From: BS150m-G50 sp964501185 [NCBI: uncultured Bacteroidia bacterium]
Lineage (GTDB): Bacteria > CAIWAD01 > BS150m-G50
NCBI GenBank assembly: GCA_964501185.1
Contig: CAZCRT010000003.1
Coordinates: 55,354 to 119,353 of the forward strand
Length of the DNA: 64,000 nt
Direction: 5' to 3'
The position numbers and the translations under genes are program-made. This document shows, in pieces, positions 1 through 8,300 of the stretch (position 1 is its first letter; each line of letters opens with the position of its first letter). The notes under the pieces were generated by a model. The model did not search any database, had not been told where the DNA came from, and worked only from the letters and a program-made list of their open reading frames with translations.

Positions 1-1165
1 TTTCATCCAGGTTGCTCTCAATTCTGTCAAAAAGGCTGCATAGCAGATCAGCGCTCAGTTCCGGTTCATTCACGCAGTGATCTGAAAGCTGATACTGCGC
101 CATGAAGTCGTTGGTTTTCTGATGGTACGAGATTGCCAGTACCGGTGTACCGGTCACCAGAGAGAATATTATTGAGTGCGTTTTATGCCCGATGAACAAC
201 CGGCATCCCCGCACTTGCTGCAGATGATCTCTTGTGGGAATATCAGCTTCGAGCATCTCAACCTGCCCGGCCTGCCTGCTCATGGCAATGATACGCTGTA
301 TCACACCGCGATCATCCCCCTTCTGCCCTTTCAACTGCATAGGCAGGAACAGTACCCGATACCCCCTGGCTGTAACATGATCCAGCAGGCCACTCATGGC
401 TGCAGTGTATGTTTCATGAGCTTCAGCATCGCGGAGAGATCCTGTATAGACAGAGATACCTACAACCGGCTGCCGCTGCGAAGGTGGGGTCCAGCTGCCC
501 GCATCAGCTCCGAACACTGTTTCCTCGGTTTCATGGATACGTGACATTTCCACTCCAGCCTGTTCCAGTTCCGCAACTGATCCCTCGTCCCGTATGTAGA
601 TACTGTCAGCTTTCTGCATCAACCGGTTGATAAAGCGGGCATTTGCAGGATTCGAAAACTGCAGCTCTCCAATAGTCTGCGACCACAGTACGATCCTCTT
701 CCCGAAGATTTCAGCTATGGCAAGATCGAAAAACAGCGGTGACACCCCCTCCCGGCTGAACCAGTTGGTAAAGTGATGCCCGCCGGTACTGATCACGAGA
801 TCGGAGGCTTTGACTGCTTTGAGATAACTGCTATTGCAGAAGCAGCTGAGAATCTTACTGACCAGGCTTCCGGAGTTTGTCTTGTTTAACGAGTAACGTG
901 CAAGCGGGTAGGCTATCGAACGCATCAACCGTTGTTTAACATGCTGTAACAGCTGATTTCCTTCATATCTGTTCCAGCCCCATGGTACCAGCCTGACGTC
1001 CAGGTCGAAGTGTTCGAAATCACTCGCTGACCAGGCGGCGACACGTGAAGTAGCGATGGTTACCTGCTTTATGGCAGCGTTCTCTGTCAGCTGCTCCAGT
1101 ATCACAGCCAGAACCGCGCGATCCCCTTTATTGTCTGCGAACTGGTTAATGATCAGGATGTTCAT
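1..1165 (-). CDS. Polysaccharide pyruvyl transferase family protein (3' end beyond the window)
   Basis: The frame starts at ATG 1165 and stays open for 388 codons to base 1, so the C-terminus lies outside the window. The N-terminus MNILIINQFADNKGDRAVL carries the NxGDxAxL signature of the PS_pyruv_trans family, which transfers pyruvate from phosphoenolpyruvate to a sugar as a ketal. A TGGHHFTNWF segment sits near residue 145. A GHKTHSIIFSLVTGTPVLAI segment followed by a Tyr-His-x-Lys motif near residues 325-350 matches the C-terminal PEP/acceptor region of the family. The start overlaps the end of the nitroreductase-like gene by 20 bp, so the two are probably translationally coupled. In this cluster it most likely decorates the polymer. 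The family call is firm; the substrate is unknown. Confidence 0.85.
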   Translation of the reverse strand, partial: MNILIINQFADNKGDRAVLAVILEQLTENAAIKQVTIATSRVAAWSASDFEHFDLDVRLVPWGWNRYEGNQLLQHVKQRLMRSIAYPLARYSLNKTNSGSLVSKILSCFCNSSYLKAVKASDLVISTGGHHFTNWFSREGVSPLFFDLAIAEIFGKRIVLWSQTIGELQFSNPANARFINRLMQKADSIYIRDEGSVAELEQAGVEMSRIHETEETVFGADAGSWTPPSQRQPVVGISVYTGSLRDAEAHETYTAAMSGLLDHVTARGYRVLFLPMQLKGQKGDDRGVIQRIIAMSRQAGQVEMLEADIPTRDHLQQVRGCRLFIGHKTHSIIFSLVTGTPVLAISYHQKTNDFMAQYQLSDHCVNEPELSADLLCSLFDRIESNLDE

Positions 1166-2111
1166 CCGGTAGCATCCTTATAGTCGTGGTGATACTTTTA
1201 CGGGCTGGAGCTTCAACTGAGACAGCGGGATATCCACAGAGCGCACCGGCAACTATCTCATGGTAATCTGGAATATCAAACAACTCGCGTAATGCGGTAT
1301 CCTCCCCGGCAGTGTGTTGTGCCCAGCTCAGAAATGTCATACTCAGACCGTGAGCATGTGCAACCAGAGCCGCGCTTTGCATTCCCAGTGAAACATCGAC
1401 CACCGGCAGCATGCGTTCAGCGGGGTAGCTGTATCCACGCATATCAGCACAGAATACCATGAAGCCGGGAACATACTCGCTGATACCTGTGGCACCTTTG
1501 AACTGCTTCATACATTCTCGGGCGCCGGCTACAGTTTGTGCCACGTAAACAATTGCCGGTTGCCGATTGCAACTGGTTGGACTCCAGTTCATGGCTTCTA
1601 CTATCTTTTCCAGAACATCTACAGGTACCGGTTGCTGTATGAAACTTCGTACCGAACGTCTTGTTCTGATGAACTGCTCCACCTGGTCCGCAGTCAGCTT
1701 CATCGACTCCTCTTCCGGACGGAATTGCTCAACCGCACCCTGCTCCTGTGCCTGCTCGTATTCCTCTTTCAGGGCAACAGCCCATTTATAAGTGGGGTCC
1801 TGAAGCGGTGCACTGCTGTAGTTCTCCATTTCGTCCAGTACGAGGCACAGTTCGCTGTAGTTAGCCCTGCCATGTTCCGGCTCCCAGTCCGGATGCAGCA
1901 ATCCCTTTTCAAGAATATGTGCCACGCGTCTCAAGTCAAACAAACGTGCTTCCATGTCGCTGACAAATCCACCCTGTGATTTCTCCAGCTCTACCCGGTT
2001 GGCTCTGTTGATCATCTCCCGGTAACCGGCGGGTGCTGCAAAATGCCTGCGCAGGCGATGTTGCCACCTGACCGGCAGTCGTTTGCGAATCAGCCGGAGT
2101 ATTCTTTTCAT
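1146..2111 (-). CDS. Nitroreductase-like FMN protein of the polysaccharide locus
   Basis: The 321-residue protein has a basic, helical N-terminal part of about 140 residues and a C-terminal nitroreductase fold. The fold begins near residue 145 with FIRTRRSVRSF, the usual FMN-phosphate-binding Arg-rich motif, followed by a WSPTSCNRQP segment that corresponds to the family's SPSxxNxQP flavin loop. Classical nitroreductases are about 200 residues, so the N-terminal extension is extra. It lies 33 bp downstream of wecB and overlaps the pyruvyl transferase start, which suggests one minus-strand operon. Nitroreductase-fold proteins next to pyruvyl transferases in polysaccharide loci have no role that I can name; a redox change to a sugar or lipid carrier is only a guess. 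Confidence 0.8.
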   Translation of the reverse strand: MKRILRLIRKRLPVRWQHRLRRHFAAPAGYREMINRANRVELEKSQGGFVSDMEARLFDLRRVAHILEKGLLHPDWEPEHGRANYSELCLVLDEMENYSSAPLQDPTYKWAVALKEEYEQAQEQGAVEQFRPEEESMKLTADQVEQFIRTRRSVRSFIQQPVPVDVLEKIVEAMNWSPTSCNRQPAIVYVAQTVAGARECMKQFKGATGISEYVPGFMVFCADMRGYSYPAERMLPVVDVSLGMQSAALVAHAHGLSMTFLSWAQHTAGEDTALRELFDIPDYHEIVAGALCGYPAVSVEAPARKSITTTIRMLPDEHPDH

Positions 2112-2144
2112 TTCAGTTACAGACCTCTATAAAGTAGCTGTTTT

Positions 2145-3281
2145 TTACCATGTCATGTTGGCGATGCAGTCAACGATGCGATTCGCAGCCTGACCATCAC
2201 CATAAGGATTGCGCACCTGCGACATGGTTCTGTAAACCTGTTCATCGGTCAGCAATTCGTTGACACCATCGATAATGCGTTGTGGATCTGTGCCCACCAG
2301 CCTGACAGAACCTGCCTCTACCGCTTCGGGACGCTCGGTTGTATCACGCATTACCAATACGGGCTTGCCAAGGCTGGGCGCCTCTTCCTGTACACCACCG
2401 GAATCGGTCAGGACCAGGTATGATCTTTGCATCATGGCAACGAATGGGAGATAATCGAGCGGTTCGATCAGGTGTACATTATCATTTCCGCGGGCTCCCA
2501 GAATCCTGTGCACCGGTTCCCGCACTGTTGGATTCAGATGTACCGGATAAAGGAAATGAATATCGCGATGCTGCTCTGCAAGACTGGCGATCGCCTGACA
2601 GATATTACTGAATCCCTGTCCGAAGCTCTCGCGACGGTGGCCTGTAATCAATACAACACGCTGATTGGATTCAATCACAGGGCGAAGAGATTCCGGTAGT
2701 TCATTTATCCAGTGTGCCTGCTCTTTCACCTTTTCGAGAGTTAACAGCAACGCGTCGATTACGGTGTTTCCAGTCACGACAATATTCTTATCGTCAACAC
2801 TCTCATTCAGCAGGTTCTGACGATTAAGTCCGGTCGGGGCAAAATGGAGTGTTGTCAATTTCGAGGCAATCTGCCGGTTTCCTTCCTCCGGCCAGGGAGA
2901 GTAGAGGTTGCCTGTGCGCAGCCCTGCTTCGACATGCCCCACCGGAATTTTCTGATAAAAAGCTGCCAGGGCGCCGCAGAGAACCGTTGTTGTATCACCC
3001 TGTACCAGTACCATATCAGGCTGGTAATCTTTCAGGTAACTGCTCAGCCCCTCCAGGGCACGCGCGGTCAAACCGGACAGATTCTGTCCCGGTTGCATCA
3101 GATCGAGATCAATATCCGGTGTAATATCAAACACCTTCAGCATCTGGTCCAGCATCTCTCTATGCTGTGCTGTGATACAGACGTGACATTCAAAATCCGG
3201 ATGGCTCCGAAGAGCATATATTACAGGCGCCAGTTTTATCGCTTCCGGTCTGGTGCCAAATATCACTGATATTTTCTTCAT
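2145..3281 (-). CDS. wecB: UDP-N-acetylglucosamine 2-epimerase (non-hydrolysing)
   Basis: The enzyme interconverts UDP-GlcNAc and UDP-ManNAc in the cytoplasm to supply an N-acetylmannosamine-type precursor. The protein opens with [20 protein letters not shown], the family's N-terminal signature, so ATG 3281 is preferred although the frame runs 14 codons further upstream to 3323. At 378 residues it matches the usual length. Expected catalytic positions are visible: [24 protein letters not shown] and the His of [10 protein letters not shown], with the UDP-binding [15 protein letters not shown] loop near residue 285. It is the first gene of the leftward arm and is transcribed divergently from the polymerase-like gene. 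Identification is secure. A role in the local polymer rather than in a shared ManNAc pool is inference from position. Confidence 0.96.
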   Translation of the reverse strand: MKKISVIFGTRPEAIKLAPVIYALRSHPDFECHVCITAQHREMLDQMLKVFDITPDIDLDLMQPGQNLSGLTARALEGLSSYLKDYQPDMVLVQGDTTTVLCGALAAFYQKIPVGHVEAGLRTGNLYSPWPEEGNRQIASKLTTLHFAPTGLNRQNLLNESVDDKNIVVTGNTVIDALLLTLEKVKEQAHWINELPESLRPVIESNQRVVLITGHRRESFGQGFSNICQAIASLAEQHRDIHFLYPVHLNPTVREPVHRILGARGNDNVHLIEPLDYLPFVAMMQRSYLVLTDSGGVQEEAPSLGKPVLVMRDTTERPEAVEAGSVRLVGTDPQRIIDGVNELLTDEQVYRTMSQVRNPYGDGQAANRIVDCIANMTW

Positions 3282-3592
3282 TGAATTCCAAAGGAGAAAG
3301 GGTGACCCGGGTTTCAGATACATCTATGGAGTCAGTGAAATCAGTTCAGCAGTCCACTGTTATTTGCTTCGAGTATAATAGTGACAGTGGCTGGAAAAGC
3401 AAAATAGAAAGCTGTTCGGTCATAATGGTCCAGCCTGTCGGGAAGTTATTGAAACGGCTTCTTCGATCCATGCAGCTGAATCCTGCTTCACAATTTCGCA
3501 AAATGCTGTCGTCTGGTGCGATTCAGTTGTATAATTGATATTCGCAAAATGGTTCCATTCAGACAACCAACCTAATTTCGGGCAAACGATTC
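3282..3592. promoter_or_regulatory. Divergent intergenic region between the two arms of the polysaccharide locus
   Basis: These 311 bp separate the start codons of two divergent operons and should hold both promoters. Perfect TATAAT hexamers lie on the plus strand at 3374-3379 and 3530-3535, but neither has a convincing -35 box 16-18 bp upstream. The second ends 57 bp before the polymerase-like gene, which is a plausible distance. A short frame on the plus strand (3281-3538) has no family likeness and is not called as a gene. No JUMPstart/ops element or riboswitch was recognised. Confidence 0.4.
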
Positions 3593-4825
3593 ATGTGGAC
3601 TAAGTGGGCACAACGCATCACTCTGATTTATCTCTATACTCTGGTACTTCTGTTTACGCCGGTGAAGGAATGGATATACTCTACCTTCTCCTTTCGTTTG
3701 ATGGGTGCTCATCTATACCCGCTTGATCTGTTTGTCTTCATCTTCGGTTTTCTTACGATTATCAAACTTCCAAAGATCCTGCGTACAGCTAACCCCCCCA
3801 GCAGATTGCTGCTGCAGCTGATTCTGCTGTACCTGGCTTTCAATCTCTTCGTTCTGGTCCCCTGGTCAATTATCGATGGTATCCGCCTGCCTACAGTATT
3901 TCGCATTCTGTCACCCCGTCTGGCACTGGTCCAGATTCCATTTTTCTTCCTGTTGCTTCAGGAGGAGGCCTGGCGGGAGAAGCTTTTCGGACACATCAAT
4001 TTTCTTATCCTGGCTCTTTTTCTGCTCGCCCTGTTTCGACTGGCTACCGGGCAGATCGGACATACTTCTACGGGAGAGTTACGCCTTTTCTGGGGCGGTG
4101 TAGCGTTGGTATTCGGTTTTGGAGCCTCGCTGAATTTCTTCCGCAAACTCAATTATCCCAGTCGTCTGTTTGCAGCTGTTGCCAGCGTTTTCGGTATAAT
4201 TACCATCAATCATCGCTCCGGATACCTTGCTCTGTTTGTCGCCGTTATCTTCGGTCTGCTGTTCATCCGTAAGCGATTGAACTATCTGTTCATTTTTCTG
4301 TACTCCTCGGTAGCTCTCCTGATTATCCTCTACTTCACTGCTCCGGTTGTGTTTTTCGATATGCTTACTCGTCTGAGTCTGATCTCCGACCTTACAGAAG
4401 GCAACGCAGTCGATCGATTGCAACGGTGGCAATTGGCCTGGATGTACTTCAAGACCAACTGGCTGCTGGGATCAAAACTCTCGGGGCAGATGTACCTGAT
4501 GGCGCTGGAGCGCAGTTCACCACCGCATAATTTTCTACTGGAAGTCCTGACCCTGGAAGGGATTGTAGGTCTGTTCTTTTATCTGTTTATCCTTTTCAAA
4601 GGAATCACTCTCGGCTTCCGTAACAGTCTTTACAACAACACTTCTCTGTCGCTTTCAATTTCCTTGATATTCTATCTGACCTTCTGCCTGTTCAATACGA
4701 ATTTCCTGCATCCCAACAATGTGCTTTTCATGACACTACCGTTAGCAGCGATCATGACTATCAGCAATGTGCTGACAACGCAAGCAGCTGCTCAACCAGT
4801 AGATAACGATAATCTGAGTCAATGA
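3593..4825 (+). CDS. O-antigen ligase/polymerase (Wzy_C-like) membrane protein
   Basis: The 410-residue protein is strongly hydrophobic with about ten to twelve predicted membrane spans. A TINHRSGYLALFVAVIFGL segment near residues 205-225 fits the conserved Wzy_C region (Arg-Ser-Gly at the start of a helix), and SPPHNFLLEVLTLEGIVGL near residue 305 carries the Pro-His-Asn motif common in O-antigen ligases and Wzy polymerases. Such proteins join undecaprenyl-linked repeat units, or ligate chains to an acceptor, on the periplasmic face. It opens the rightward arm, and its stop overlaps the next gene's ATG (ATGA), indicating coupling. The ribosome site before ATG 3593 is weak. Polymerase versus ligase cannot be settled from sequence alone. 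Confidence 0.8.
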   Translation: MWTKWAQRITLIYLYTLVLLFTPVKEWIYSTFSFRLMGAHLYPLDLFVFIFGFLTIIKLPKILRTANPPSRLLLQLILLYLAFNLFVLVPWSIIDGIRLPTVFRILSPRLALVQIPFFFLLLQEEAWREKLFGHINFLILALFLLALFRLATGQIGHTSTGELRLFWGGVALVFGFGASLNFFRKLNYPSRLFAAVASVFGIITINHRSGYLALFVAVIFGLLFIRKRLNYLFIFLYSSVALLIILYFTAPVVFFDMLTRLSLISDLTEGNAVDRLQRWQLAWMYFKTNWLLGSKLSGQMYLMALERSSPPHNFLLEVLTLEGIVGLFFYLFILFKGITLGFRNSLYNNTSLSLSISLIFYLTFCLFNTNFLHPNNVLFMTLPLAAIMTISNVLTTQAAAQPVDNDNLSQ

Positions 4826-6015
4826 TCAAAGTAGCCATAGTGGCACCCTATCCGGCTGCAGCAGTTTTACCTGAAGAGCGTATCAAGCGGCGTGTTCGTC
4901 ACCTGTCCGGTAAGCAGCACCCTGCTCCCTGGGTGAATGCACTCTGCCGGGAACTTGGTATAAGGAAAGACGTTGAGCTGCGGGTGTTCGCACACAGCCG
5001 GGTAATCTCTCGCGTTCAGCATGCTGAGAAGGATGGCGTTTCATTTACTTTTATACCGAAATATGAACCTGGAAGAAGCGACCCTTACCACCTGCATCTG
5101 CCTGCGGTACTGCAGATACTACCGTTGATAAGACGCTTCAATCCTGATGTTGTGCATGGTTTTGGCACTGAAAGTGCTTACGGTTTACTGGCGGTCGCTC
5201 AGAAAAAACCTGCGGTTGTCTTTATCCAGGGGATCCAGGAGAAGCTCGCACCCTATTATGATATGCCCCGTATCAAAGTGGTTATACGGAAGATGATGGA
5301 ACGATATGTTGTACGTAGAGTTGACAGCATAATTGCGGAGACCGGTTTTGCCAGGGAGTGGGCAGAAAGCGTTTCTCCCGAAGTGAACATCAGGGTTATT
5401 CCCCACGCCTATACTGAGGCGTTTTTCTCCGCCCGTCCGGAATACTCACGTAAGCGTGTAATCTGTATCGGCGCTCTAAGCAGGGTCAAGGGCTGTGACA
5501 CAGTCCTGAAGGCTTTTGCACAATGTGCCAGGCAGGATCCGGAGTTCTTCAGTGACGCGGAACTTGTTTTTATTGGTGGTGGCCCACAGGAAGAGGCTCT
5601 GAGATCGCTGGCGAGGCGGGAGGGCCTAAATGAGCGGGTACTCTTCATGGGACGCACCCCCCACGCGCAGATGGTTCATGAACTGGAAAACGCCCGGTTG
5701 ATGCTTATCGGTTCACGAATGGACACATCACCCAATGTAATCACAGAAGCTCACGCTGCTGCAGTTCCTGTAGTTGGCTCGAGAGCCGGGGGTATTCCCG
5801 ATATGATAGACGATGGCTCTGACGGATTTCTATTCAATGTCGATGACCATAAGACTGCGGCTGACCGTTTGAGCAGTCTGCTGCGGGATCCTTCACTTTG
5901 CAAACAGCTGGGTATGGCCGGTCGTGAAAAAGTAAGGGTACTGAATAATCCGGAACGGATTGCGGGTGAGCATGTAAAATTGTATCACGAAATTCTCAGC
6001 AGCAAGCGAGGATAA
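4822..6015 (+). CDS. Glycosyltransferase family 4 protein
   Basis: This is a 397-residue GT-B glycosyltransferase. The N-terminal acceptor domain includes HGFGTESAYGLLAV. The C-terminal donor domain starts near residue 210 with IGALSRVKGCDTVLKAF, continues with FIGGGPQEEALRSLA and ends with the GT4 EX7E-type region around SPNVITEAHAAAVPVVGSRA and GGIPDMI. It would add a sugar from a nucleotide donor to the lipid-linked repeat unit at the cytoplasmic membrane face. It overlaps the polymerase-like gene by 4 bp. A 113-bp gap follows before the next likely coding start. Donor and acceptor cannot be predicted. Confidence 0.9.
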   Translation: MIKVAIVAPYPAAAVLPEERIKRRVRHLSGKQHPAPWVNALCRELGIRKDVELRVFAHSRVISRVQHAEKDGVSFTFIPKYEPGRSDPYHLHLPAVLQILPLIRRFNPDVVHGFGTESAYGLLAVAQKKPAVVFIQGIQEKLAPYYDMPRIKVVIRKMMERYVVRRVDSIIAETGFAREWAESVSPEVNIRVIPHAYTEAFFSARPEYSRKRVICIGALSRVKGCDTVLKAFAQCARQDPEFFSDAELVFIGGGPQEEALRSLARREGLNERVLFMGRTPHAQMVHELENARLMLIGSRMDTSPNVITEAHAAAVPVVGSRAGGIPDMIDDGSDGFLFNVDDHKTAADRLSSLLRDPSLCKQLGMAGREKVRVLNNPERIAGEHVKLYHEILSSKRG

Positions 6016-6128
6016 TTGAGTTCATCGCCAGGAAAAGAACTTCGGTAATCTGATGTGATTCACCTCTCTCTTTCGCTTCTTGTATATCGCCGGATGAATT
6101 CAAACAGACTCTAACCAGGGGGGTTATC

Positions 6129-8270
6129 ATCAAGCAGGTCGTTTTTAAATCAGGCAAAGCTCTGTGTATTGAAACTGAGGCTCCTCAGTTGCCACCGGGG
6201 CATCTTCTGGTTGAGGTCCGGGAAAGTTGTATCAGCCCGGGAACAGAGATGACCAGCCTGACCTCCTCGGGTAAGAGCCTTCTGGAAAAGGCAAAAGCGC
6301 ATCCCGACAAACTGAAGGCAGCTCTCGGTAGAATGAAAACTGATGGTGTACTTTCTGTCATTCAGAAAGCGCGCGACAATCAAAGCAGGGAGGCGGCCAG
6401 TGGCTACTCTGCAGCGGGTATAGTCCTGGATGTAGCAGAAGATGTACAGGGATTTCAGAAGGGTGCCCGGGTTGCGGTTGCCGGAGCTGGTTTTGCCAAT
6501 CACGCGGAACTCGTTGCGGTTCCCGTTAACCTTACAATGGCAATTCCTGACGATGTCAGCTTTCGAGACGCCTCTTCCTGCGCTCTGGGGGGGATTGCAC
6601 TGCAGGGTGTCCGTCGCGCTGAAACCACACTCGGCGAAACGGTCGCTGTTATTGGTTGTGGTGCTATCGGCCTGTTGACTGTTCAACTGCTCAAGGCTGC
6701 GGGATGTACGGTTGTGGCAGTTGATCTGGAACCTCGCCGCCTGCAGCTGGCTGAGCAGCTGGGTGCTCACGCCACCTTCAACGCCAACGATAAGCAGCTT
6801 ACGGATCTGATCATCCACTACGCTGACGGGCACGGTGTGGATAGAGCTATCATCACCGCTGCGACACAATCAAACATTGTTCTGGCGCAGGCCTTTAACA
6901 TCTGTCGCCGCAAGGGACGGGTGGTTCTGGTGGGCGTTGTCGGGCCTGAATTTAATCGAGCGGATATGTATCCCAAGGAGCTCGATTTTGTCATCTCCAC
7001 CTCCTACGGGCCGGGGCGCTATGACGAAAAGTATGAGCGGTTGGGGCATGATTATCCTTACGCTTATGTACGCTGGACGGAAAAGCGCAACATGGAGGCC
7101 TATCTGAAACTGATCGGCTCCGGTGCAATTCAATTGGACAACATCATTGAGGATTCCTTTACCTTCGAAGACGCACCTCAGGCGTACGCCAGACTTACAG
7201 GTGAACAGTTGCTGCTGGTTACGCTTTCCTGTTCCGGTAATCCGGATACTCTGAATACCGGTGACAAAGCAGTTGAATCAACAGGCGAGAAACGGATTGA
7301 CTGGAGGGCTCCGCAGGGTGTAATCCGACTGGGTTTGACAGGCGCGGGCAGCTTTATGCAAAGCATGCATATTCCCAATCTGAAGCGTCTGGAGGAGTTG
7401 TATCAGGTAACCGCAGTCTGTGATCAGAATGGTCTTGCAGCTCGCCAGGGTGCTCAGCATTTCCAGGAGTGTGACGCGACAACTGATTACGACGGACTGC
7501 TGCAATCGGACATCGATATGGTGCTGATCGGCACCCGGCACAACTCGCACGCTGAACTTGCAATCCGAGCTCTGGAGGCGGGTAAAGCTGTTTTCGTCGA
7601 GAAACCGATGTGTATTACTCTGGATGAGTATGAGAAGTTAACCAGCAGTGTGGCACAGACCAGCGCGCCCTTCATGGTCGGGTACAACAGACGCTTTTCA
7701 CCATTCGCTGTCAGAATCAAAGAGCAGATCTCCAGCAGAGTGAATCCTCTTATAATGCAGTACACCATGAACGCCGGATATATCCCATACTCTACCTGGG
7801 TTCATTCTGATGAAGGTGGCGGACGGATTGTCGGTGAAGGTTGTCATCTGATTGATCTCTTTCGTTTCCTGACTGACAGCCCGGTGGTTTCTCTGTCTGT
7901 TGATGCGATCAAACCACGGACAGCCAGTGTTCGCCCCGACGATAATGTTGTGATTACCCTCCGCTATAAAGATGGCTCGATCGGTACCCTGCTCTACACC
8001 GCACTGGGCTCCACCAGCTCGGAGAAGGAAACCCTGAAGGTCTTCTGTGACGAGCAGCTGTTCGAGCTACATGATTACAGAAGTCTTAAAACATATGGCG
8101 CAACCTCTGATTTCGTACTGAAAAAACAGGATAAGGGCCATCAGGCTGAGCTGCAGGTCTTCGCGGACAAAATCAGGAACGGGGAGCGATTCCCTATTCC
8201 CTGGCCTGAGCTTGTAGAAACCTGGGAAATCACCAGACAGGTTGCAGACATCCTGCGCAAAGGGGATTAG
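6129..8270 (+). CDS. Bi-domain oxidoreductase (MDR dehydrogenase fused to Gfo/Idh/MocA), copy 1, possible ATC start
   Basis: Residues 1-360 form a medium-chain dehydrogenase-like domain (SPGTEMTSL, then a nucleotide-binding VIGCGAIGLLTVQLLKAAG). Residues from about 397 form a Gfo/Idh/MocA oxidoreductase (LGLTGAGSFMQ, then VEKPMCITLDEYE). No GHE motif or four-cysteine zinc lobe is visible, so zinc use is doubtful. The first usual start codon in frame is TTG 6189, but codons before it encode KQVVFKSGKALCIETEAPQL, matching the N-terminus of the paralogue at 15049. Between the upstream stop at 6051 and 6189 there is no ATG, GTG or TTG. ATC 6129 sits 6 bases after a G-rich run (6117-6122) and aligns with the paralogue's GTG, giving 713 residues against 721. 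It probably oxidises or reduces a sugar in the polymer pathway. Confidence 0.85.
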   Translation: MKQVVFKSGKALCIETEAPQLPPGHLLVEVRESCISPGTEMTSLTSSGKSLLEKAKAHPDKLKAALGRMKTDGVLSVIQKARDNQSREAASGYSAAGIVLDVAEDVQGFQKGARVAVAGAGFANHAELVAVPVNLTMAIPDDVSFRDASSCALGGIALQGVRRAETTLGETVAVIGCGAIGLLTVQLLKAAGCTVVAVDLEPRRLQLAEQLGAHATFNANDKQLTDLIIHYADGHGVDRAIITAATQSNIVLAQAFNICRRKGRVVLVGVVGPEFNRADMYPKELDFVISTSYGPGRYDEKYERLGHDYPYAYVRWTEKRNMEAYLKLIGSGAIQLDNIIEDSFTFEDAPQAYARLTGEQLLLVTLSCSGNPDTLNTGDKAVESTGEKRIDWRAPQGVIRLGLTGAGSFMQSMHIPNLKRLEELYQVTAVCDQNGLAARQGAQHFQECDATTDYDGLLQSDIDMVLIGTRHNSHAELAIRALEAGKAVFVEKPMCITLDEYEKLTSSVAQTSAPFMVGYNRRFSPFAVRIKEQISSRVNPLIMQYTMNAGYIPYSTWVHSDEGGGRIVGEGCHLIDLFRFLTDSPVVSLSVDAIKPRTASVRPDDNVVITLRYKDGSIGTLLYTALGSTSSEKETLKVFCDEQLFELHDYRSLKTYGATSDFVLKKQDKGHQAELQVFADKIRNGERFPIPWPELVETWEITRQVADILRKGD

Positions 8271-8300
8271 CTATCAAAAACAAGATGCTGTGGCCATGCC

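Noticed and set aside
176-544. Plus-strand open frame near the left edge
   Set aside because: It lies antisense to the pyruvyl transferase frame, which has strong family motifs over its whole length. The plus-strand frame has none.
3281-3538. Plus-strand small gene in the divergent promoter region
   Set aside because: Its start lies over the wecB start and the 85-residue product has no recognisable feature. AAGGAG nearby (3291-3296) lies after, not before, its start codon.
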